Below are positions 34,455 to 40,745 of a DNA stretch of 40,745 nucleotides, one piece after another (the stretch's first letter is position 1; each line of letters starts with the position of its first letter). The notes below the pieces were generated by a model. It was given only the letters and a program-made list of their open reading frames with translations, did no database searches and was not told where the DNA came from. The DNA lies in NCBI RefSeq assembly GCF_900103255.1, contig NZ_FMWS01000013.1, positions 1 to 40,745 on the forward strand, written 5' to 3'. Origin of the DNA: Gilliamella bombi (GTDB lineage Bacteria > Pseudomonadota > Gammaproteobacteria > Enterobacterales > Orbaceae). The position numbers and the translations under genes are program-made.

Positions 34455-36332
34455 TTAACTTAGTATTGCTAAAACTTCCTCAATATTATTTGTCGTTGCT
34501 AATTTTGCAATAATAGTTTCATCATCTAATGCATTAGTCAGTTTTGCTATGACATCAAGATGTTCATTATTGTGAGCAGCAATACCAATCACAATTTTTG
34601 CTTTATCATCTTCTCCATCACCAAATTGAACCCCAACAGGGTATTGGCAAAATACGATACCAGTTTTAATAACATAGTCTTTTGATTCAATAGTGCCATG
34701 TGGAACGGCTATTGATTCTCCTAAATAAGTTGATGTTAATTTTTCACGCTCTAGCATTGCTTCAATGTAAGTTGGTGTGACATAACCATTATCAACCAAT
34801 TTTTGCCCTGCAAAACGAATTGCTTCTTCTTTATTTTTAGCGGTTAACCCTAAAAAGATATTTTGTTGTGATAATTTAAATAGAGGAATATTATCAGTCG
34901 ATTGATTGCTTATAGGCACTGTTTCACTTGCTTCATTATTTGCTTGAGAGCTTAAAAGATCCGCCACGAGTTGGCTATATAATTGACTATCTAAAAAGTT
35001 AGTTAATGAAATATGATGTGCATTTGGTGCGTGTTGTTTTGCTCGATCGGTTAAGTCTTTATGTGTAATAACAATGTCAACATCATCAGGCAGATTATTA
35101 ATTGCTACATTAGTGACAAAAATATCCAAATCTGCATCTTGAACTTTTTTGCGTAATACTCCTGCGCCCATAGCACTTGAGCCCATTCCTGCGTCACAAG
35201 CCACTATAATTTTTTTAACTTTAGTAAGATCAAGTGTACCATTTACAATTCCTTTTGATTCATTTTTCATTGCAGAAATATTCGATTTTGCCTCTTCAAG
35301 GCTTTTATCTGCTTCTTTGGTGGTTTTTAATAAAATAGCGGAAACGATAAAAGTAACCATTGTTGCTGCAATGACAGAAATAATTACGCCAAACATTGAT
35401 GATTTTGGAGTGACCGCAAGAACGGCGATGATTGATCCTGGCGATGCTGGTGAACTTAATCCAGCACCAAATAGTGTTAAAGTAAATACTCCGGTCATTC
35501 CACCTAAAATCACTGCAATAATAAGGCGAGGGTTCATTAATACATATGGGAAATAAATTTCATGAATTCCCCCAAAAAAATGAATGATTGCTGCACCACT
35601 GGCTGAACTTTTTGCAGAACCTTTACCAAGCAACATATAAGCAAGTAATAAACCTAATCCAGGACCAGGATTTGCTTCGATTAAAAAGAAAATAGATTGA
35701 GAATGCTCTGCCGCTTGTTGAATACCTAATGGTGAGAATATACCGTGGTTAATTGCATTATTTAAGAAAAGAATCTTGGCAGGTTCAATAATAATTGAAG
35801 TTAAAGGTAGTAAGTTATGCTCAACTAAGAAATTAACAGCAAGAGTTAATTTACTTGATGCAACAACGACAGAAGGTCCAATTGCAAAAAAAGAAAGCAA
35901 TGCAAGTAGCATGCCAATAATACCAGCTGAAAAATTATTGACTAACATTTCAAAGCCACTTTTGACTTTCCCGTCTATGGTTTTATCAAATTGTTTTATT
36001 ACCCAGCCACCAAGTGGTCCGACTATCATAGCACCTAAGAACATCGGAATATCTGCACCAACAATGACCCCCATTGTCGTAATTGCACCGACAACGGCGC
36101 CTCGTTCACCGTGAACTAATTTACCGCCAGTATAACCAATCAACAGTGGTAATAAGTAAGTGATCATCGGGCTAACTAACTTGGCAATAGTTTCGTTTGG
36201 GTACCAGCCCGTTGGAATAAAAATAGCGGTAATAAATCCCCAAGCAATAAATGCGCCGATATTTGGCATGACCATATTACTTAAAAATCGTCCAAAATTT
36301 TGAACTTTTAATTTGATGTTTGAACTTGTCAT
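34455..36332 (-). CDS. mtlA: Mannitol-specific PTS enzyme IICBA
   Basis: 625 residues (E. coli MtlA 637). Imports and phosphorylates mannitol. EIIC membrane domain (about 10-345) with the GGIHEIYFPYVLMNP substrate region; EIIB (about 375-470) with active Cys in VACDAGMGSSAMG; EIIA (about 490-625) with active His in SIAVPHGT. First gene of mtlADR, with two CRP sites upstream. Start supported by AAGGAAAG. Confidence 0.96.
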   Translation of the reverse strand: MTSSNIKLKVQNFGRFLSNMVMPNIGAFIAWGFITAIFIPTGWYPNETIAKLVSPMITYLLPLLIGYTGGKLVHGERGAVVGAITTMGVIVGADIPMFLGAMIVGPLGGWVIKQFDKTIDGKVKSGFEMLVNNFSAGIIGMLLALLSFFAIGPSVVVASSKLTLAVNFLVEHNLLPLTSIIIEPAKILFLNNAINHGIFSPLGIQQAAEHSQSIFFLIEANPGPGLGLLLAYMLLGKGSAKSSASGAAIIHFFGGIHEIYFPYVLMNPRLIIAVILGGMTGVFTLTLFGAGLSSPASPGSIIAVLAVTPKSSMFGVIISVIAATMVTFIVSAILLKTTKEADKSLEEAKSNISAMKNESKGIVNGTLDLTKVKKIIVACDAGMGSSAMGAGVLRKKVQDADLDIFVTNVAINNLPDDVDIVITHKDLTDRAKQHAPNAHHISLTNFLDSQLYSQLVADLLSSQANNEASETVPISNQSTDNIPLFKLSQQNIFLGLTAKNKEEAIRFAGQKLVDNGYVTPTYIEAMLEREKLTSTYLGESIAVPHGTIESKDYVIKTGIVFCQYPVGVQFGDGEDDKAKIVIGIAAHNNEHLDVIAKLTNALDDETIIAKLATTNNIEEVLAILS

Positions 36333-36422
36333 AATATAAAACTTTCCTTATTGATTGTATAATCATCATGCTGTTATTGTAGAAGGATTTAGTTATTCAA
36401 TTCATTAAAAAAAATTGATAAG

Positions 36423-36438
36423 TGTGATGAGTATCACA
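36423..36438 (+). promoter_or_regulatory. CRP-cAMP binding site 1 upstream of mtlA
   Basis: TGTGA-TGAGTA-TCACA, a perfect match to the symmetric consensus, 91 bp before the mtlA start. It fits catabolite control of mannitol use. Confidence 0.85.
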
Positions 36439-36466
36439 TTGTTAAAATGGGTCTATTTTTTGTTTT

Positions 36467-36482
36467 TGTGATTAAGATCACT
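36467..36482 (+). promoter_or_regulatory. CRP-cAMP binding site 2 upstream of mtlA
   Basis: TGTGA-TTAAGA-TCACT, 9 of 10 consensus positions, 44 bp centre to centre from site 1 (about four helical turns). Multiple CRP sites are also known upstream of E. coli mtlA. Confidence 0.8.
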
Positions 36483-36689
36483 CTTCTGGAAGGTGGTAAG
36501 AGAAAAATATACTAAAACGTATAGTTTCCTGAAACTTTTTTACAAGATTGAATTTTATTATTAGTGATTACTGCTTATATATTATTTAGCAAATCAAACC
36601 CAGCTGAAATGGTTTAATTTTGATTAAAAATGCTCAGTAAAGTTTTTAATTTTGTTGAATGTTTTATTTTGTCATAATTTTAATAAATT

Positions 36690-36707
36690 AACCGCCTTAT
36701 GGCGGTT
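36690..36707 (-). terminator. rlmL terminator
   Basis: Compact hairpin AACCGCC (36690-36696), loop TTAT, GGCGGTT (36701-36707), 6 bp past the rlmL stop. The minus-strand tail AATTTATT is only moderately T-rich. The hairpin is missing from the duplicated fragment at 32203, so the duplication breakpoint lies at the stop codon. Confidence 0.7.
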
Positions 36708-36712
36708 TGTGT

Positions 36713-38833
36713 TTATTGATGTTTTACAATAAAACAGCAGTGAATTTGTTTATTGCGCTTAAAATCAAGCGATAGCGTTTTATTGGTAATTTCTTGATAG
36801 GTTAACCCTAGGTTTTGCATACCGATACTATCCATTTTAAAACCACGCTTATTATTCGAAAAGATAATTGTTCCATTAGGGCGTAACAAGCGTTTTAAAT
36901 CGGCCATCAATTTTAAGTGATCACGCTGAACATCAAAGGTATCGTTCATCCGTTTCGAGTTTGAAAATGTCGGCGGATCGATAAAAATTAAATCGAATTG
37001 CTCATCAGCTTGAGATAAATAGAGCAAACAATCCGCCTGAATTAATCGATGTTTTTTACCTGTTAAACCATTTTGTTTTAAATTACGATCTGCCCATTCC
37101 AAATAGGTGCGAGACATATCGACCGTGGTGGTTGATTTTGCTCCGCCAAGTCCAGCATAAACCGTTGCACTACCTGTATAGGCAAATAGGTTTAGAAAGT
37201 CTTTGCCTGCACTCATTTCACCAATCATTTTTCGTGCTAAGCGATGATCTAAAAACAGTCCTGTATCTAAATAATCGGTCACATTAACCCAAAATGCGGT
37301 TTTGCGCTGATTAATCGGGTATTCATGGACTAAAAAATAGTCCTGTTTTTGTCCTAGCTTTTGGTATTGCTGTTTGCCTTTTTGCTTTTCTCTTGTTTTT
37401 AATACTAACTGATCGGCGGTAAGCTCAAGCACTGACATGGTAGCATTTATAGTATCAAAAAGCCGTTGGCGAGTTTTTTGTGGATCGATGTTTTTCGGCG
37501 CTGCGTATTCTTGCATCACTATTTTATCTTTATAACGATCGATAGCGACATTGTATTCAGGCAAATCTGCATCATAAAGCCGATAACATTCCAGTTGTTC
37601 TTGAGCAGCCCATTTTTCTAACTTTTGTTTATTTTTGCGTAATCGGTTAGCAAAATCATCCGCAGGCATAGTAAAATTTGTGATTGCTTCTTCAGTGTTA
37701 CGCTTAGCAATGACATAATTTTTTTGTATACAGTCAAGAGGGCCATTTTTTGCTTTGAATTGTCTTTCTGCTCTCATTTGCAAGCAATCTAACAATTGTG
37801 GTGCACCGCTAAATAATGATAAACGCCATCCACCAAAATTTTGTTTGATTTGTCGACCAAGTGCCGTATGCAAAGCTATAAGCGCAGGTTCGCTTTCTAA
37901 GCGTTCTCCATAAGGTGGATTACTGATGATCATGCCTACCGTTTCAGTTGGCAATGGATTGGTCAGTTGTGTCACATCTTGCATCGAAAATGTAATTAAA
38001 TCCCCCACACCTGCTTGAAGAGCATTTTGTTTAGCTCGTTCAAGTACCGTCGCATTATTATCATAACCGATAAATGGTGTGTTTGTTTTGGATACGTTAT
38101 GCTTTGCAGTGAAAAGCAATTCGTTCCACAGTGTCGGGTTAAAGCCTTTCCAAGCAAAAAATCCCCACTGTTTACGATGTAAACCGGGTGGGATTTGTGA
38201 TGCGATCATTGCCGCTTCAATTAGTAATGTACCTGAACCACACATCGGATCGAGCAATGGCTCAGTTATTTTCCAACCAGAACGCATAATAATAGCTGCC
38301 GCTAGGCTTTCTTTTAGTGGGGCTTTCCCTGTTTGCTCTCGATAACCACGCTCATGTAAACTATTACCACTTAGATCTAAAGATAGTGTGACACGGTTTT
38401 TATTTAAATAAGCATGAAGTCGAATATCGGGATCTTGTTTTGCTACATTAGGACGTTCATTAGTATGACGCAAAAAGTGATCGACAATAGCATCTTTGAT
38501 CTTTAGCGCACCATATTGACTATTACGGATAAATTCGTTTACGCCAACAAAATTAATCACGAAAGAGTTATCAACAGCAAAAATATCTGGCCATTTAATA
38601 TTAAACACACAAGAGTACAGATCCAAATCGCTATAGATGTCGAACTCGGCAATAGGTAGTAAAATGCGAGATGCCAAACGCGACCATAATAATGATTGAT
38701 ATAGCGTTTTGTCATCGGCATCAAAATAAACACCACCTTGTGCAATTTTACAATTAATTGCACCAATTTGTTCTAACTCTTTTTTTAATAACTCTTCAAG
38801 CCCACGAGATGTACTGGCAAATAGCGTTTTCAT
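36713..38833 (-). CDS. rlmL: Bifunctional 23S rRNA m2G2445 / m7G2069 methyltransferase
   Basis: I choose ATG 38833 ([16 protein letters not shown]), giving 706 residues (E. coli RlmKL 702), rather than the ATG 33 bp upstream. N-terminal THUMP domain (about 45-155), first methyltransferase with [13 protein letters not shown] and NPPYGERL (m2G2445), second methyltransferase with [14 protein letters not shown] and [10 protein letters not shown] (m7G2069). Acts on the large ribosomal subunit. The 3' end is duplicated at 32203. Confidence 0.95.
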   Translation of the reverse strand: MKTLFASTSRGLEELLKKELEQIGAINCKIAQGGVYFDADDKTLYQSLLWSRLASRILLPIAEFDIYSDLDLYSCVFNIKWPDIFAVDNSFVINFVGVNEFIRNSQYGALKIKDAIVDHFLRHTNERPNVAKQDPDIRLHAYLNKNRVTLSLDLSGNSLHERGYREQTGKAPLKESLAAAIIMRSGWKITEPLLDPMCGSGTLLIEAAMIASQIPPGLHRKQWGFFAWKGFNPTLWNELLFTAKHNVSKTNTPFIGYDNNATVLERAKQNALQAGVGDLITFSMQDVTQLTNPLPTETVGMIISNPPYGERLESEPALIALHTALGRQIKQNFGGWRLSLFSGAPQLLDCLQMRAERQFKAKNGPLDCIQKNYVIAKRNTEEAITNFTMPADDFANRLRKNKQKLEKWAAQEQLECYRLYDADLPEYNVAIDRYKDKIVMQEYAAPKNIDPQKTRQRLFDTINATMSVLELTADQLVLKTREKQKGKQQYQKLGQKQDYFLVHEYPINQRKTAFWVNVTDYLDTGLFLDHRLARKMIGEMSAGKDFLNLFAYTGSATVYAGLGGAKSTTTVDMSRTYLEWADRNLKQNGLTGKKHRLIQADCLLYLSQADEQFDLIFIDPPTFSNSKRMNDTFDVQRDHLKLMADLKRLLRPNGTIIFSNNKRGFKMDSIGMQNLGLTYQEITNKTLSLDFKRNKQIHCCFIVKHQ
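36714..37055. repeat. Direct repeat, right copy flanking the mtl operon
   Basis: This is the 3' end of intact rlmL, paired with 32204-32545. Confidence 0.9.
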
Positions 38834-39266
38834 GCATAATCCACTTAACAATAAAATTGCTGGCATTATACCGACTAATTGTAATAGTGGGAAATAAAGG
38901 CTGATATTATTTAGATGAATATTGGGTTAGTTTATTAATAATCAGAAAAGTTTGGCGGTAATGAAAATTAATGTTAGTTTAGTAGAAGAATTAAAATGTA
39001 ATCTAATAAAGCATCAAGATATTTATAATATGACGCCTATTGAATTTAAACACGATAACAGGCAGTGTAATTTTCTACGTGAGTTTTGTGCTAAAAATTT
39101 GGTATTTACAGTAGCTTTTGAGATATCCACATAATTAATAAAATTGCCTGTTTCAGTTGCGTTTGTTATTTCTTTTCAAAATCTATAATATGAATTATCA
39201 AATTTTTGCAAAGCATCAATTAGAATTCTTTAACCCTGCCATTGGTTTTCCTTTATGAGAATAACT
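38834..39266. other. Spacer with no firmly supported gene
   Basis: Holds the rlmL promoter region. A plus-strand frame of 57-60 codons (ATG 38961 or 38952 to 39134; MKINVSLVEELKCN...) has a possible GGCGG ribosome binding site. Its sequence is not recognisable, so it is a doubtful small gene or remnant. Confidence 0.4.
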
Positions 39267-39758
39267 TCATTTATATTTTTCATAAAAATCGTTATATATC
39301 TCAACTATATCTTTATTCTCACTCTTTTTACATTTGTTAATAAAAGAGTTTTTTAACTCTTTGTAATTCAATTCTAATAGCAATTCTGCAATTCTTCTAT
39401 ATATGAAATCATCAGAAGAATCGAGATATTTTAAAACCATTTTTGGTAGTGTTTTCTTTACAATATTATTATGTCTATATTTGAATAATATATCTCTAGC
39501 TATTGGAATATGATCTATATTGCCGCCTATTGATATTTCTATGACAATAGGAATTAAATTATCTAGCTCTTTGTCGTCAAAATCTTCATCTCTTACAAAC
39601 CTTAGTGCTGTTCCTTGTTCTGACAGAATTTTAAGAGCAAATAATAATTGATCAAAATACAGATTTGATTTTTTGAAGTAGTATTTAGCTGAAAATAATT
39701 TTTTTTCAGACTCTTTTAAGCGGAGCCATTCTATAGAATATTTGTCTTTATCTTTCAT
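39267..39758 (-). CDS. Small all-helical protein, HEAT-like; immunity-protein-like
   Basis: 163 residues, predicted almost all alpha-helical, rich in Lys, Asp and Ile. Repeating amphipathic helices (IARDILFKYRHNN, VLKYLDSSDDFIYRRIAELLLEL, SFINKCKKSENKDIVE) suggest HEAT-like repeats. No signal peptide or membrane segment. Some polymorphic-toxin immunity proteins look like this, and the next gene (minus strand, upstream) is similar in style, but no toxin gene is visible. I do not recognise an exact family. More AT-rich than the neighbouring rlmL. Confidence 0.55.
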   Translation of the reverse strand: MKDKDKYSIEWLRLKESEKKLFSAKYYFKKSNLYFDQLLFALKILSEQGTALRFVRDEDFDDKELDNLIPIVIEISIGGNIDHIPIARDILFKYRHNNIVKKTLPKMVLKYLDSSDDFIYRRIAELLLELNYKELKNSFINKCKKSENKDIVEIYNDFYEKYK

Positions 39759-39924
39759 TTTTTATTGCTACACAGCATGGAACAAAATAACTTTTCAAAA
39801 TCATTCGTAGATTTTTATATTGTCTGAAAAATTTGTTGCCATCCAACATAATTTTTTGCTTGAGTCAGGTAAAGTATGCAGAAATGGATAGCAGAATTAG
39901 TTTATAGTATCCAATTTTTAAATA

Positions 39925-40341
39925 TTACAGTTCTATCGAGAATAACATAACATTATCCGAAGTTGTAAAAAATGATACATAGCTGTTTATTTCGCATGTG
40001 CCAGATGTTTCTATAAAAATAATATCTCTTCCTAGTGACAAAACTAAAATACCTGTATCTTCACAAGATATCACTTTAGCCTTGAAAAACATGTTGTTAT
40101 TAATTAAATAAAAGCCATACCCAGGTATTTTTTCAAGAGTTATATTCTTACCCCACTCAAAAAAATCATCGATTTCTAATTCAATATTATAATATGTGTT
40201 TGATAATGATTTACTATTGTCCCAAATCGCAACACCACATCCTAAATCAGATTTGAACTCTACTAAATTCTCGTCTATTTTACTTACTAAAGTAATTTTC
40301 ATTTTTTTATGGTATTTAATAACTCTATTATTAGTATTCAT
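39925..40341 (-). CDS. Small beta-rich cytosolic protein, unknown; immunity-protein-like
   Basis: 138 residues. An inner start at 40302 (MKITLVSKIDENLVEF, 125 residues) is as likely, since neither has a clear ribosome binding site. Alternating hydrophobic pattern throughout suggests a beta-sandwich: VEFKSDLGCGVAIWD, YNIELEIDDFFEWG, KAKVISCEDTGILVLSLG, DIIFIETSGTCEI. No signal peptide. I cannot name the family. Size, acidity, AT-richness and position beside another small gene resemble orphan immunity genes of toxin systems. Confidence 0.5.
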   Translation of the reverse strand: MNTNNRVIKYHKKMKITLVSKIDENLVEFKSDLGCGVAIWDNSKSLSNTYYNIELEIDDFFEWGKNITLEKIPGYGFYLINNNMFFKAKVISCEDTGILVLSLGRDIIFIETSGTCEINSYVSFFTTSDNVMLFSIEL

Positions 40342-40745
40342 TACATTATCAACAAGATCGGAATTACATGTTTATTCATGATAATGGTGTTTTGTTTGCT
40401 TGCTTGCTATTTATTTCATGATTGCTATAACAAATACATTATTTTGCATCATGGGACGTGATTCTATCATAATTTGGTAAGCTCTTTCTAGGATGCTTGC
40501 TTATTTGAATAAAAACTTAATTTAAATGCAAATTGATATCATAAGGTGTAATAGTCTTTATTTGTAGGATTTACTAGCGTTATTTACAGTAATTTGAGAA
40601 GCTACTGTAAGGAATATACACAAGAAAACAAAACTAACGCCTTGTTAAGCTATTTGCCTGAGGTAGAATTTAACAAATAGCTACCCCTTAATTTTGTTGT
40701 TTGAACAGGTGTGGTCATTCCACACTACATAGACCGCCATTTAGT
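40342..40745. other. Gene-free window end with two small hairpins
   Basis: No supported gene. Inverted repeats AGCTATTTG (40648-40656) / CAAATAGCT (40674-40682) and GTGTGG (40709-40714) / CCACAC (40720-40725). The second lies next to the window edge and could be part of a mobile-element end or terminator; not decidable here. Confidence 0.4.

Noticed and set aside
35149-35556. 135-codon plus-strand open frame inside mtlA
   Set aside because: Antisense to a strongly conserved PTS gene; typical shadow frame.
35776-36114. 112-codon plus-strand open frame inside mtlA
   Set aside because: Antisense shadow of the EIIC domain.
1-40745. CRISPR array, tRNA or rRNA genes
   Set aside because: No regularly spaced direct repeats, no tRNA T-arm/acceptor pattern and no rRNA-like conserved blocks were seen on reading both strands by eye.

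Overview
The window is AT-rich gammaproteobacterial chromosome. The housekeeping block damX-dam-rpe-gph-trpS beside aroK, a TPP-controlled thiMED operon, mtlADR and rlmL all point to a fermentative enteric-like lineage. The strong AT bias and gene content suggest Orbaceae (Gilliamella/Frischella-type gut symbionts). That placement is inference from style and gene set, not a database match.

Layout. 1-3150: two tandem secreted or surface adhesin-like genes with near-identical 5' ends. The gap between them holds two strong hairpins, a decayed IS30-family transposase, a good promoter and a 3x7-bp tandem repeat; the second gene has a frame-breaking G10 tract near its 3' end. 3370-8834: an AI-2E-type transporter; the translationally coupled rtcB-prfH pair (RNA ligase plus release factor H, a ribosome repair module); an unknown lipoprotein; a lone HMA metallochaperone; and a STY0301-type exported protein. 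8901-18669 (all minus): thiM-thiE-thiD behind a TPP riboswitch, trkA, then trpS-gph-rpe-dam-damX-aroK with aroB missing from its usual place, and a KdsD-type isomerase. 18835-20910 (minus): a LysE/RhtB exporter and an LTA-synthase-like sulfatase-fold enzyme.

21075-30644 (plus) is the most distinctive region: a Fur-box-preceded iron-acquisition cluster. It encodes an exported SagB-type nitroreductase-like protein, an FTR1 permease, P19, a DUF2318 Fe-S membrane protein, two FtsX/MacB permeases with an ATPase, a DUF4418 membrane protein, and a second permease/ATPase pair. It matches the Campylobacter Cj1658-Cj1663 and Yersinia/UPEC FetMP logic, with an added flavoprotein and a second ABC module.

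30669-38833: maf (minus), uspF (plus), then mtlA-mtlD-mtlR (minus) behind two CRP sites. The mannitol operon lies between intact rlmL and a second, about 98% identical copy of the rlmL 3' end, so it is bracketed by direct repeats of about 340 bp. 39267-40745 carries two small AT-rich genes of unknown function that resemble orphan immunity genes, and then gene-free sequence. I saw no rRNA, tRNA or CRISPR array.
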